Shown: positions 36,980 through 45,810, counted from the first letter of the stretch. The stretch is DNA of 64,000 nucleotides from Weissella confusa (GCA_016466735.1 JAAOED010000001.1:62001-126000), one strand, 5' to 3'. Notes: a model not told the origin generated them from the letters alone. Translations and numbers: made by a program.

Positions 36980-37796
36980 ATGCAAAAGCACAGCTTTAAC
37001 GGGATTAAGCTAGTCGCAGCGGTATTTGCCGCAGGAACATTGTTGAGCGCCGGGGTGTGTAACCGCTAATGCGGATTCTACTAAGAACCTCGGCCTCCTT
37101 CACAAGGATCAACTAACTGTTGGTTTGGAAGGTACGTATGCACCATATTCATACCGTACTGACTCAGGTAAGCTAACAGGAATTGATGTGGATATGGCCA
37201 AGGAAATTGGTAAGAAGATGGGTGTTAAGGTCGTTTTCGTACCAACGAAGTGGGATTCACTGGTTGCGGGTTTGCAAGACCACAAATACGATATTATTTT
37301 GAATGATATGGCTGTGTCGCCAGCGCGTATGAAGGTATTCCGCTATGGAGCGAAGTACATTTATACTGGGGGAGTTGTCGTCACTAAGAAAGATTCAGGG
37401 ATTAAGCAAGTTACTGATATCAAGGGCAAGAAGACTGCTCAATCAGCAATTGGTAACTATGTGAAGTACGCCGAGAAGCTAGGATCTACGAATGTTGCTG
37501 TGCCAGGATTTGCTGAAGCGGTTGCCACGGTTGAAAACGGGCATGCAGACGCAACTTTGAATGATGCAGCGGCCTGGGGAGTTTACAAGAAGGCGCACCC
37601 TGATACTGATTTGATTGCTATCCCTTCACCATCAAAGTACATGCCTGTAACTGGGGCAGCACCTATGATGAATAAGAAGTCCGTTGCCCTTGATAAGGCC
37701 GTTACAAAGGCTGAACATGAGCTTCGTAAGGATGGCGTGATGAAGAAAATTTCAGAAAAGTACTTGGATGCTGATTACAGCAATCCAGCCAAGTAA
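36980..37796 (+). pseudogene. Amino acid ABC substrate-binding lipoprotein, frameshifted
   Basis: The ATG at 36980 opens 29 codons that end at TAA 37067-37069 (start MQKHSF, last residues SAGVCNR). The rest, LTVGLEGTYAPYSYRTDSGK onward to 37796, continues in the +1 frame and is a full type 3 solute-binding protein related to the intact gene at 38069. Removing one G from GGGG at 37052-37055 restores a 271-residue protein and turns the junction into LLSAGCVTANA, a perfect lipobox. So the gene is broken by a single base, a true mutation, a phase-variable tract or a sequencing error. Its promoter and terminator are intact. Confidence 0.85.
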
Positions 37797-37815
37797 GATT
37801 TAGCATTTGCAATTT

Positions 37816-37864
37816 AGGGATCGTTTTGGTTATTATTTGAAAGTGACCAGAACGATTCCTTTTT
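37816..37864 (+). terminator. Terminator after the frameshifted binding-protein gene
   Basis: AGGGATCGTTTTGGT pairs with ACCAGAACGATTCCT (two G-T pairs), loop of 15 nt, T run. Confidence 0.82.
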
Positions 37865-37931
37865 CGTTTGCGCAAATAAAAAGACGCGCATATACTCACT
37901 CAACAGAATAAAAGTTGAGGAAGTTAACGAT

Positions 37932-38054
37932 ATGATTGTTTCGTCAGTTAATTATCGAAAGCGCTACTGGGTAATGCGTCTAAACGTTGCATTGACTGTA
38001 ATGTTTGTGACGTTCAACTTGGGATCAACACTAATGATAAATACAGCTATGTAG
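37932..38054 (+). CDS. 40-residue ORF ahead of the intact binding-protein gene
   Basis: ATG at 37932 with GAGGAAG at 37917-37923 (8 nt spacing); stop TAG at 38052-38054, 14 bp before the next start. The peptide has a basic Arg/Tyr-rich start (NYRKRYWVMR) then a hydrophobic helix (LNVALTVMFVTFNLG). A TATACT at 37891-37896 may be its -10. It could be a small membrane peptide or a translated leader of the binding-protein gene. No attenuator hairpins lie between the two, so ribosome-mediated attenuation is not supported here. Confidence 0.5.
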   Translation: MIVSSVNYRKRYWVMRLNVALTVMFVTFNLGSTLMINTAM

Positions 38055-38068
38055 GCGAGGGTATAGAA

Positions 38069-38869
38069 ATGAACAAGATTATGAAGACGTCTGTTGCGTT
38101 GGTTGCAGCAGGTATGATTGGTGGCGTTGTTGCATCAGCAACGACTGTTTCAGCGGCATCATACAAGAGTGAATTGAAGAAGAAGGGCAAGTTGACCGTT
38201 GGTTTGGAAGGGACATATGCACCATTCTCATACCGCAGCGACTCAGGTAAGTTGACGGGATTCGAAGTTGAATTGGTTAAGGCCATTGCTAAGAAGATGA
38301 AGTTGAAGCCAGTGTTTGTTCAAACTAAGTTCGACTCATTGGTCGCTGGTTTGGATGCCAAGAAGTACGACGTTGTGTTTAACAACATGTCAATCACGCC
38401 AGAACGTAAGAAGGCTTACGCATTTGCGCAAGAATACTTGTTCACTGAGTCAGTGATGATCACGAAGAAGGGTTCAAAGATTAAGGAATACAGCGACTTG
38501 AAGGGTAAGAAGGCGGCGCAAACGTCATCATCTGACTTCGGTCAAGCGGCTACTAAGGCTGGGGCAACGATTGTATCAGCGCCAGGTTTTGCAGAAGCTT
38601 TGGACTTGGTTGATTCAGGTAAGGCTGATGTCACGTTGAACTCACAAGACTCATGGGGCGTTTACAAGAAGGCCCACCCAAAGACGGACTTGCGAGCTAA
38701 GGTAACGAAGGCTTTGGGTGAGACGACCGCAGCGCCTATGCTCGACAAGAAGGATAAGAAGTTGGCCGCCGCAATCACAAAGGCAGAAAAGTCTTTGAAG
38801 AAGGATGGCACAATGAAGAAGTTGTCAGTGAAGTACTTCGGTTCTGATTTGACCACTGAGAAGAAGTAA
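38069..38869 (+). CDS. Amino acid ABC transporter substrate-binding protein
   Basis: 266 residues, solute-binding protein family 3 (polar amino acids). KLTVGLEGTYAPFSYRSDSGKL contains the ligand-binding start, and FDSLVAGLDAKKYDVVFNNMSI is the hinge-side motif of cystine/glutamine binders. The signal peptide ends near TVSAAS with no lipobox cysteine, so unlike its frameshifted neighbour it would be released or held by another contact. It is likely the working partner of the divergent permease/ATPase. GCGAGGG precedes the ATG. Confidence 0.9.
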   Translation: MNKIMKTSVALVAAGMIGGVVASATTVSAASYKSELKKKGKLTVGLEGTYAPFSYRSDSGKLTGFEVELVKAIAKKMKLKPVFVQTKFDSLVAGLDAKKYDVVFNNMSITPERKKAYAFAQEYLFTESVMITKKGSKIKEYSDLKGKKAAQTSSSDFGQAATKAGATIVSAPGFAEALDLVDSGKADVTLNSQDSWGVYKKAHPKTDLRAKVTKALGETTAAPMLDKKDKKLAAAITKAEKSLKKDGTMKKLSVKYFGSDLTTEKK

Positions 38870-38880
38870 AAAGCTATAAT

Positions 38881-38917
38881 AGTCCCATGGATAACCGTTA
38901 TCCATGGGACTTTTTTT
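38881..38917 (+). terminator. Terminator after the binding-protein gene
   Basis: AGTCCCATGGATAA with its complement TTATCCATGGGACT, a 4-nt loop, then T7. Confidence 0.93.
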
Positions 38918-38932
38918 GATAGGGGAAAGGCT

Positions 38933-39208
38933 ATGGTAGAAGCAAAAAGCATCGTTGTGACAGGTCGTGTTCAAGGGGTTGGTTTTCGCTATTTCACGAA
39001 AATTTTGGCCGATCGTTTGGGTGTTACAGGTGTGGTTTGGAATGCATCAGATGGCTCTGTTCGAATCGAAGCGCAGGGTGACGAGGTGGCAATGAAAGAC
39101 TTCGTGAATGGTGTTAGTGTGTCACCGTCACCGTATGGTCGAGTTGATTCGGTTACGTCTGAGTCGATTGATGTATCGCCAGAACGACGAATGTTTAAGG
39201 CGATTTAG
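38933..39208 (+). CDS. acyP: Acylphosphatase
   Basis: 91 residues, hydrolyses carboxyl-phosphate bonds. The N-terminal signature VTGRVQGVGFRYFT with the catalytic Arg, and GVVWNASDGSVRIEAQG with the catalytic Asn, are both present. AGGGGAAAGG precedes the start. The gene stands alone. Confidence 0.95.
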   Translation: MVEAKSIVVTGRVQGVGFRYFTKILADRLGVTGVVWNASDGSVRIEAQGDEVAMKDFVNGVSVSPSPYGRVDSVTSESIDVSPERRMFKAI

Positions 39209-39825
39209 AGACGTATACCAATCTGTATTTTGGGGTCGTGAATCGGCCGGTGCGTTACTTAAAATTTAGTGTTTCAGCTTGACGTTGATCCACACTTTTG
39301 TGGTTTGGATTGACGTCTTTTTTGTCGCTTTTAGGTGTTTGCTTGAGGTGCAATTTTTGGTGTTTGTTGGTGCGGATTTTGGGCTGCAGATTGCGTGTTT
39401 TTTGATGGGGATGGGGGCGTGCTTTTTGAGACGAAGTGTTTCAAATGTTGGTGATTTTTGATGTTGGTTATTATCAAAACCCACCCTCGTTATGATGGCC
39501 AATATGCAACCAAATGCATAAACCACATACACGATTTTGCATATAAATGCATACGGAATATACGTGTAAAAACGATGGTTTGGCGGTGTAAAAACGTGAA
39601 AATCCTTTACATTTTTAACTGAACGCCTCGTTCAACAGATGTAACGTGTAACACGTGTAAACCCTGCCTTTAACGCCTTGGTTTGGCGAAATTGTATGAT
39701 ACAACATAAATGTTAAAGGGCGATTTCCCCTACCCTACCCCTGTGGATAACTCGGTATTTCTTGCTTACAGCGGGTACTTCGGGTAAGCTGAATTGTCGG
39801 AAAAACTTTTTGGAGGTTTTTGAGA
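39209..39825. other. 617-bp gap: GT-rich strand-skewed segment, repeats, single DnaA box
   Basis: No convincing gene. From about 39290 to 39475 the plus strand is almost only T and G with very few C, unlike any other part of the window; an 88-codon open frame on the minus strand there is a by-product of this skew. From 39515 to 39660 there are short repeats: AAATGCATA twice, TGTAAAAACG twice 22 bp apart, and TGTAAC three times in ATGTAACGTGTAACACGTGT. A perfect DnaA box TGTGGATAA lies at 39742-39750 after the C-rich CCCCTACCCTACCCC. GCTTAC/GTAAGC flank a possible hairpin just before menA. Confidence 0.55.
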
Positions 39826-40719
39826 ATGACTTTGAAAACATGGTTGAAATTCGTTGAAATTCAATCTTTGGTAGCGAGTGTATTGCCATTGGTATTGGGT
39901 AACTTGTACGCGGCGATTACTTATCAACATATGAATGCGGTGCTAGCGATTGTGTTTGTAATCGTGGCATTTGCCTTGCAGATGGCAGTGAATGTTTGGA
40001 ACAATTTGCAGGACTTTAAGTCAGCCACAAGTGAGGAATGGAAGAACGGTGTGAACAACATTGTTGGCTCGGGTGGCATCACACCTCGCCAAGGATGGAC
40101 AACACTGATTGGGTTGGTGTTGATCGTTGCGGTTGGCGGCCTTTGGTTGGTGTCACAAACGGGTATACCATTGTTAGTGATGGGGCTGATTGGTTTCGTT
40201 GTTGCCTATTGGTATGCAGGGACACCATTGCCATTGTCACGTACGCCGTTTGGTGAACTAGCGTCTGGTTTGACGATGGGATATTTGATTTTCCTAAGTG
40301 CGACCTACGTAAACGTTGCGCCAACATTTACGACTGAATTGGTGTTACACGCAATTGTTGCATCAGCTATTTCTTGGTTCGCAATCGGCGATATTATGTT
40401 GGCGAATAACATCGGTGATTACGAAGAAGACCTGGCTGAGAATCGTCACACGTTGGTTTGGTACCTTGGTAAGGAACGTGCCGTTAAGGTGTTTGGTTGG
40501 ATTTATTTGGCTGGGTACATCGTGTTGATTTTGGCGGTTATTTTGCGTATTTTGCCATGGCCAGCATTGATTGCGCTGGTCTCATTCCCAATCGTTATGA
40601 AGAACACGAAAGCCTTTCAAGCGAACCCGATTAAGCCAAACTTTCCGCAAGCAATTAAGAATGCGGTGGTCATTTCATTGACCTTGGCAATTGGCTTGGT
40701 TGTTGCGCTATTCATTTAA
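39826..40719 (+). CDS. menA: 1,4-dihydroxy-2-naphthoate polyprenyltransferase
   Basis: 297 residues, UbiA superfamily membrane prenyltransferase that attaches the isoprenoid tail in menaquinone synthesis. About nine transmembrane helices. The first Asp-rich motif is NVWNNLQDFKSATSEEW and the second NNIGDYEEDLAENRHTL, where Mg-diphosphate binds. The start at 39826 has GGAGG at 9 nt. No other men genes are nearby; in lactic acid bacteria a lone MenA often processes imported precursors for respiration or extracellular electron transfer. Confidence 0.88.
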   Translation: MTLKTWLKFVEIQSLVASVLPLVLGNLYAAITYQHMNAVLAIVFVIVAFALQMAVNVWNNLQDFKSATSEEWKNGVNNIVGSGGITPRQGWTTLIGLVLIVAVGGLWLVSQTGIPLLVMGLIGFVVAYWYAGTPLPLSRTPFGELASGLTMGYLIFLSATYVNVAPTFTTELVLHAIVASAISWFAIGDIMLANNIGDYEEDLAENRHTLVWYLGKERAVKVFGWIYLAGYIVLILAVILRILPWPALIALVSFPIVMKNTKAFQANPIKPNFPQAIKNAVVISLTLAIGLVVALFI

Positions 40720-40735
40720 TGTTTTGAACAATGCT

Positions 40736-40776
40736 AAAAAGCTGCCCGCTCAAATTTGAGAGCGGGCAGCTTTTTT
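40736..40776. terminator. Bidirectional terminator between menA and mprF
   Basis: A long stem, AAAAAGCTGCCCGCTC with GAGCGGGCAGCTTTTT, 8-nt loop. Confidence 0.92.
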
Positions 40777-40777
40777 G

Positions 40778-43309
40778 TTAATCCAATTCAACACCAGGGT
40801 TATCAATCAGCAATAAAGCAATCATGACAAAGATGATGTTTGAGTGGTTTGAATAAGCGATGTAGTAAGGCTGCCAATCACTGGCGAACTTACGCTTGTA
40901 GTGACGCAAACCTTCGAACGAATAAATCGCAGAACCAAATTGGAAAATGAGGTTGGCGATACGTTCGCGGATGAAACTGTGTTGGTATAAACCAACGTTA
41001 GCTAGCGGTGACATACCAAGGTTGAATGTTTGATAACCGGCATCGCGAGCATATTCGAAAGTCTTAACGAACAGCACGTCCATCGTACCGTTTGGTGATT
41101 CTTTCGTGAAACGCATGAGATCGACGGTCATTTGATTTTCCGTGTGTGACGTAACCAAGGTTGCAAAGGCGACGATATGGCCGTCAGGGGCCTTTAAAAC
41201 GCCAATGCCGTCACGCTGGAGGTAATGATCATCGAAGAACCCCAATGAATAACCTTTTTCCTCACGACCATTCAACCATTCGTTTGAAATAGCGCGTAAC
41301 TCGTTCATTAGCGCAGGGCTGAATGGTGGTTGCAGAACTTCGTATTCGAAGCCTGCCGCTGCAGCTTGATTAATTTCACTACGGATATTAGCGAACTTCT
41401 TACCAGCGGTCTTAAAGTTTACGGTATCAACGCGGGCTTCTTCGCCAAGCTTCATGAAGTTGTACCCGAACTCGTGGGCAATCATGGCGATTTGTTCTGA
41501 TACTTCATAGAAAATTGGCATGTAACCAAGGCGGTCAGCTTCGGAAATGAAGGCGCTCATAGCGGCTTTGAAATCATCGGCGTTACCAAATGGATCGCTC
41601 ATAACGGCGGCTTTGTTGTTGATGAGACGGAACTGAATGGCCACGGAATCTTCAGCACCTTCCTTAGGTTGGTAGTAGAAGAGACGCTTATCACCCAAGA
41701 AAATCAAATTCGTGTAGTGGTTATCGCCGATTGCGAGAACTTTTTCAACACGTTCTTCATCAAGCGCTTCACCGAGTAATTCGCGCTTACCTTGCAAGTA
41801 AGCGATGAAGCCCAATGAACCAAGGCTCACAGCCACGATTGTCAGGAAGCCAATAATCCACCAATGGAATGATGGCAACAACAAGAGGCCTGTAGAACGT
41901 ATGTGGAAGTGTGCTGACACAACTGGCAAGTTGGCTAGCCCGATTAATAGATAAGCGATAAACAAAATACTGTAAATGGCACCGTCAATTAGACGAGATT
42001 CCCAGCTGTACACCAATTGTTCACGCGTTAAACGTGGCTTGATGAATAATGTAGCTAGGAATAATGCGCCAACCAGAATAACTGGTGTGATGTAACTGCG
42101 TGAAATGAAGACGTAGATAAATGTGACGGCTAGCAAAATTAATGTTGGCACGTAGGCACGTTTTACTTTGCTAGCGATACCACGTCCAGCCATGATTAAC
42201 ATGAACCCTAAGAAGATGTTAGGCACCTGTGTTAGAAAGTTGCTCGTCCAAGGGCTAAAACGTTGTAAGAATGTAATTGATTCCAGTGTGCCAGGGAGTG
42301 CACCAACCAAAATCATCGTGATACCCATCAAGTAGAGCAATACGGCATCAACTTTTTGGATGATTGATCCGGCAATGGCTCTTGGCACACCACGGAATGA
42401 TGCATTCAAATTAACTAAGGCGCTGCTGATGGCTGCAATTACAGCGATGATGCCGGGAATTGCGGTGTATGCCAAACGGTAGAACATAATCCATAGGAAT
42501 GCGACCGCTGAGTCGATGCCAAGGTGTTGTAGTCCGAAGAAAATGAAGATATCGAATGTGCCGTAGCCGCCAGGCACTAATGTGATTAGGCCGATTACAC
42601 GGGCGGCAATAAATAGTGGCACAAGTTCAAGTAGCGGCGTTGGTAGTTGCATAACCGCGCCGAATGCCAGGAATGCAACGGTGCTACCAAACCATTCAAC
42701 CAACGAAGCGCCAACTGTCTGGACGAATCTGTGGGTTGTGACTGGGAATGCAAGTGATTTCCAATTGCGAATTGTGACGGCGACACCTATGAAAGGTAGC
42801 AAAATGCCGATCAACAAAATAAATGAGTAATCGGCAACAGGCGCTTTCGGCCAGAAAATAAGGGTCGCTACAAAGCTCAACAAGCTGGCGATGCCTAAAC
42901 CGAATGTACCTTGCCACCAGTGTTGGCGGATTGTCGCTGATTCTTGAACGGAACGGCTGTTAAACACGCGACCGCGCAACCAGCTCATGACCACATCGCC
43001 AATGCCGAATGCATTGTTTAAGTTGGCGATGGTCCAACTTTCAAACCAAAACTTGCGGCCCTGAGGTGCGTTATCCGCATCGTTATCCCGGAAAATCTTT
43101 CGTAGCACCCAGTCTGATAAAACGCCGGTGCTTGCGCCGACTAAACCAATCAAAAAAATGCTGATAGTCAGGCTGAGAGGTAACTCGGCCAGGATAGCGA
43201 CAATACTCTCTGGCGGAATGTGTTTGATTAACGCCCCGAGTTCAAATAGCGCGACGAATGCGACGCCGATAATAAAAATTCGTCTGAAATTTAGAAAACT
43301 AGATTTCAT
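40778..43309 (-). CDS. mprF: Phosphatidylglycerol lysyltransferase MprF
   Basis: 843 residues. The N-terminal part (to about 510) has some 13-14 transmembrane helices, the flippase domain, with GVLSDWVLRKIF and GVSGAL-region equivalents and VPGGYGTFDIFIFFGLQ. The cytosolic C-terminal DUF2156 domain (about 530-840) transfers lysine from Lys-tRNA to phosphatidylglycerol; NALNII-type segments correspond here to FNLGMSPLANVG and YSFEGLRHYKRKFASDWQPYY at the end. Lysinylation lowers the negative surface charge and gives resistance to cationic peptides. It starts 2 bp after the alpha/beta hydrolase gene, so both form one operon. Confidence 0.93.
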   Translation of the reverse strand: MKSSFLNFRRIFIIGVAFVALFELGALIKHIPPESIVAILAELPLSLTISIFLIGLVGASTGVLSDWVLRKIFRDNDADNAPQGRKFWFESWTIANLNNAFGIGDVVMSWLRGRVFNSRSVQESATIRQHWWQGTFGLGIASLLSFVATLIFWPKAPVADYSFILLIGILLPFIGVAVTIRNWKSLAFPVTTHRFVQTVGASLVEWFGSTVAFLAFGAVMQLPTPLLELVPLFIAARVIGLITLVPGGYGTFDIFIFFGLQHLGIDSAVAFLWIMFYRLAYTAIPGIIAVIAAISSALVNLNASFRGVPRAIAGSIIQKVDAVLLYLMGITMILVGALPGTLESITFLQRFSPWTSNFLTQVPNIFLGFMLIMAGRGIASKVKRAYVPTLILLAVTFIYVFISRSYITPVILVGALFLATLFIKPRLTREQLVYSWESRLIDGAIYSILFIAYLLIGLANLPVVSAHFHIRSTGLLLLPSFHWWIIGFLTIVAVSLGSLGFIAYLQGKRELLGEALDEERVEKVLAIGDNHYTNLIFLGDKRLFYYQPKEGAEDSVAIQFRLINNKAAVMSDPFGNADDFKAAMSAFISEADRLGYMPIFYEVSEQIAMIAHEFGYNFMKLGEEARVDTVNFKTAGKKFANIRSEINQAAAAGFEYEVLQPPFSPALMNELRAISNEWLNGREEKGYSLGFFDDHYLQRDGIGVLKAPDGHIVAFATLVTSHTENQMTVDLMRFTKESPNGTMDVLFVKTFEYARDAGYQTFNLGMSPLANVGLYQHSFIRERIANLIFQFGSAIYSFEGLRHYKRKFASDWQPYYIAYSNHSNIIFVMIALLLIDNPGVELD

Positions 43310-43311
43310 GA

Positions 43312-44022
43312 TTAATGCTCCTTAAGAAATTGACGCACGATGTTTGAAAAAACCAACGGCGAAAATTGAATGAATAAATGTGTTTTAAACGGTGCAATGT
43401 AAAGGGTGCCGTTTCCCAAAGCGTGCGCAATGTTTAGCGAGTGACGTCGCTTAATAAAGTCGAATTGGCCGACTAAAACAAGGGTGGGCGCCGTGACTGC
43501 CTGCAAATCTCGCTTGGAAATGCCTGGCGTTTTGAACATAAGACTGGTTTGCTGCCAACGTGCTTCGAAGAAGGGGTGGAGATGTCGCAACTTGCCCAAT
43601 AACCATTCAATCCAGCTTGCAATTAGAATAATCGGCTTGGCTAAGCCATTAATGGTCAGATTAGGGGCGTTCAAAACTAATGCGTGAACGTGTGTCGGGT
43701 TATCCAGGGTGTAACGTAAAGCTAAGTTGGCCCCATCGCTATACCCCAAAATGCTCCACGTCGGGATGTTAACCGCGACCCGCAGCTCATCCAAATCTGA
43801 TGCTAGCAGCTGGTAATTAAGTTGCGGTTGTGTATTGGTTGATAGGCCGTGACCGCGCGCATCTTGCGTAATGACATAGAAGTCATGCGCGAAGAGGGGG
43901 AGGTAGGCGTTGAAGTCTTGTTGCGATCCGTTGTTACCATGTAATAACAGCAAGGCTGGTTTTGTAGGAGAGCCGTATGTTTGATAATCGATTTGGCTAC
44001 CATCTTTAGTATGCAATTTCAT
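43312..44022 (-). CDS. Alpha/beta hydrolase co-transcribed with mprF
   Basis: 236 residues. LLLLHGNNGSQQDF gives the oxyanion loop, VITQDARGHGLS the conserved strand, and ILGYSDGANLAL the nucleophile elbow with Ser near 94. LVLVGQFDFIKRRHS could carry the acid, and His in FKTHLFIQ completes the triad. No signal peptide. The 2-bp spacing to mprF suggests a joint function, perhaps turnover of aminoacylated lipids, an inference from context. Confidence 0.78.
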   Translation of the reverse strand: MKLHTKDGSQIDYQTYGSPTKPALLLLHGNNGSQQDFNAYLPLFAHDFYVITQDARGHGLSTNTQPQLNYQLLASDLDELRVAVNIPTWSILGYSDGANLALRYTLDNPTHVHALVLNAPNLTINGLAKPIILIASWIEWLLGKLRHLHPFFEARWQQTSLMFKTPGISKRDLQAVTAPTLVLVGQFDFIKRRHSLNIAHALGNGTLYIAPFKTHLFIQFSPLVFSNIVRQFLKEH

Positions 44023-44069
44023 ATAAAATGCCTCGATATGTTAATACTTATTATTTTACACAAAAAGCC

Positions 44070-44078
44070 TGTGGATAA
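44070..44078 (+). other. Single DnaA-box consensus
   Basis: TGTGGATAA, the complement of TTATCCACA, followed by a partial copy TGTGGAAAG 6 bp later. Lone boxes occur by chance or in DnaA-regulated promoters; this is not an origin by itself. Confidence 0.35.
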
Positions 44079-44191
44079 CTTGTGGAAAGTTTGTTCGCAT
44101 GACAAATGTCACGCGCAACCAATCGTTAGGTTAAACTTAATTAACAAGTGAAGAAAATCACAACGCCCATAAACGGGCATTTGTCGCGTGT

Positions 44192-44246
44192 TTTGGTATA
44201 ATAAAATGCATTAGGTTGCCAACTTTCAAGGTGGCAATCGCGGGGA
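44192..44246 (+). promoter_or_regulatory. Extended -10 promoter and leader hairpin of the AI-2E family gene
   Basis: TGGTATAAT (about 44195-44203) is an extended -10 element. The leader holds a TTGCCA/TGGCAA hairpin (about 44216-44237) shortly before the start codons. Confidence 0.45.
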
Positions 44247-44276
44247 ATGTATCAAAAAACGAAAAGAGGTAGACGT

Positions 44277-45392
44277 GTGTTACAGCAATTGAAACAATCA
44301 CGACTCTTGTATTGGACAGTGGAATTATTAGCCGTTGCCCTCCTGATTCTGGTTGTAACGCAGTTGAGTTTTATACTCGAACCGATTGGTAAATTTATCG
44401 GAGCGGTGTTTGTGCCGCTGATTGTATCAGGATTTTTCTATTACTTATTAAACCCGATTGTTGGGTTGCTTGAAAAAGTTCACGTTGGTAAGTTCCATTT
44501 GAAGCGTGGGCTTTCAATTGCGATTGTGATGGTGCTATTGATTGCATTGATCGTCGCAGCCGTGATGGCGTTGGTACCAGCGTTGGCGACGCAACTTGGC
44601 AAGCTGGTTGATAATGCACCAGGGCTGATTAAGACGGCGCAAAGTTGGATTTCTCAGCTAAGCGAAACGGACTGGGTGAAAGACATTGGCGTGAACGCTA
44701 ATTTACAGGATTTACAAGCCCAAGTTCAAAAGTACGGTGAAACATTTATCTCAGGGACTGCAAGTAGTTTGAGTACGTTGATTGGGACGATTACCAGTGT
44801 AACAATCACGGCCGTTACCGTCCCGGTTATGACCATTTATATGTTGAATGACGGACAAAAATTGGTGCCGTTCCTACAGAAAATCTTTCCAGGCCGAAAT
44901 GAGGGCCGTGTTGCTGAGATTTTGGGTCGTTTAAACAAGACGATTGCACAATACATTAGCGGACAAGCAATCGAGATGATTTTCGTTGGTGTAGCGACGA
45001 CGATTGGCTACTTTATTATTGGTCAGAATTACGCACTACTACTTGGTATCTTTGCCGGTTTAACCAACCTGATTCCCTACGTCGGACCGTACATCGGTCT
45101 GGTACCCGCAATCTTTGTGGCGTTTACCCAAGACATTTGGCAAGTTGTTTGGGTTGTTGTAGTGGTGTTGATTGTGCAACAAATTGATAGTAACTTAATC
45201 TATCCACGTATCATGGGTGCATCGCTAAACATTCACCCATTGACGATTATTATCTTATTGTTGGCGGCTGGAAACATTGCTGGTATTGCCGGTATGATTT
45301 TAGCCGTGCCGTTCTATGCGGTTGTGCGAACGGTTATTGTTTACGCTTGGCAACTATGGCAAATTGAAAAACAACAACGGACAGAAGCCTAA
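44277..45392 (+). CDS. AI-2E family transporter
   Basis: About 371 residues, seven to eight transmembrane helices, of the AI-2 exporter/TqsA family; members export small molecules or ions. The central soluble segment (about 110-190) and the C-terminal LLGIFAGLTNLIPYVGPYIG and QQIDSNLIYPRIMGASLNIHPL are the family hallmarks. Two starts compete: ATG at 44247 with CGGGG only 1 nt away, and GTG at 44277 with AAGAGGT at 6 nt. I prefer the GTG. A terminator shared with the HxlR gene follows. Confidence 0.85.
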   Translation: MLQQLKQSRLLYWTVELLAVALLILVVTQLSFILEPIGKFIGAVFVPLIVSGFFYYLLNPIVGLLEKVHVGKFHLKRGLSIAIVMVLLIALIVAAVMALVPALATQLGKLVDNAPGLIKTAQSWISQLSETDWVKDIGVNANLQDLQAQVQKYGETFISGTASSLSTLIGTITSVTITAVTVPVMTIYMLNDGQKLVPFLQKIFPGRNEGRVAEILGRLNKTIAQYISGQAIEMIFVGVATTIGYFIIGQNYALLLGIFAGLTNLIPYVGPYIGLVPAIFVAFTQDIWQVVWVVVVVLIVQQIDSNLIYPRIMGASLNIHPLTIIILLLAAGNIAGIAGMILAVPFYAVVRTVIVYAWQLWQIEKQQRTEA

Positions 45393-45429
45393 AAAATGGC
45401 GCTACTTCTTATGAGGTAGCGCCATTTTT
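45391..45429. terminator. Bidirectional terminator
   Basis: AAAATGGCGCTAC and GTAGCGCCATTTTT flank a short loop between the convergent AI-2E and HxlR genes. Confidence 0.9.
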
Positions 45430-45765
45430 CTAGTTAACGTGGGTCACGTAGTAGTCAGCCCAGATACGCATCGCTTCATGGACGTCTTGCAATTGTTGCC
45501 CAACGTCAGTCAATGAATATTCAACACGGGGTGGAACTTCCGGATAAACCTTGCGGGTCACAATTTTGTTTTCTTCCAGCCATTTTAAATTGCTAGTCAG
45601 CACTTTTTGCGTGATGCCCAGCTTCTTTTGCAATTCTCCGAAGCGGAGCGTCCCTTCCTCTAATAAGAGGTTAACGATGTCTGGACGCCAGCGATTACGG
45701 TGGAGTTCATTAAGAGTCACGAGCTTCTCGGCAATTTCTGGTGTCATATCGATACTGAACGTCAT
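45430..45765 (-). CDS. HxlR family winged-helix regulator
   Basis: 111 residues. RWRPDIVNLLLEEGTLRFGE, then KKLGITQKVLTSNLKWLEEN and VPPRVEYSLTDVG, are the HxlR/YybR signatures. It contains no cysteine, so the thiol-based sensing known for some members does not apply. Divergent from a SnoaL-like gene with palindromes between them, which suggests it controls that gene and itself. Confidence 0.9.
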   Translation of the reverse strand: MTFSIDMTPEIAEKLVTLNELHRNRWRPDIVNLLLEEGTLRFGELQKKLGITQKVLTSNLKWLEENKIVTRKVYPEVPPRVEYSLTDVGQQLQDVHEAMRIWADYYVTHVN

Positions 45766-45810
45766 CGGGTTGTCTCCTTATTTTTTTCTGTGAAGTTAAT
45801 GTATCACACA

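Noticed and set aside
37932..38068. Attenuator behind the 40-codon ORF
   Set aside because: The stop lies 14 bp before the next start, with no room for a terminator and no competing stems.
39266..39532. 88-codon minus-strand ORF in the GT-rich gap
   Set aside because: No ribosome site, low-complexity Lys/Thr composition that follows from base skew, and no recognisable domain.
39742..44078. Replication origin around the two DnaA boxes
   Set aside because: Each location has a single perfect box without a cluster, AT-rich unwinding region or dnaA/dnaN neighbours.
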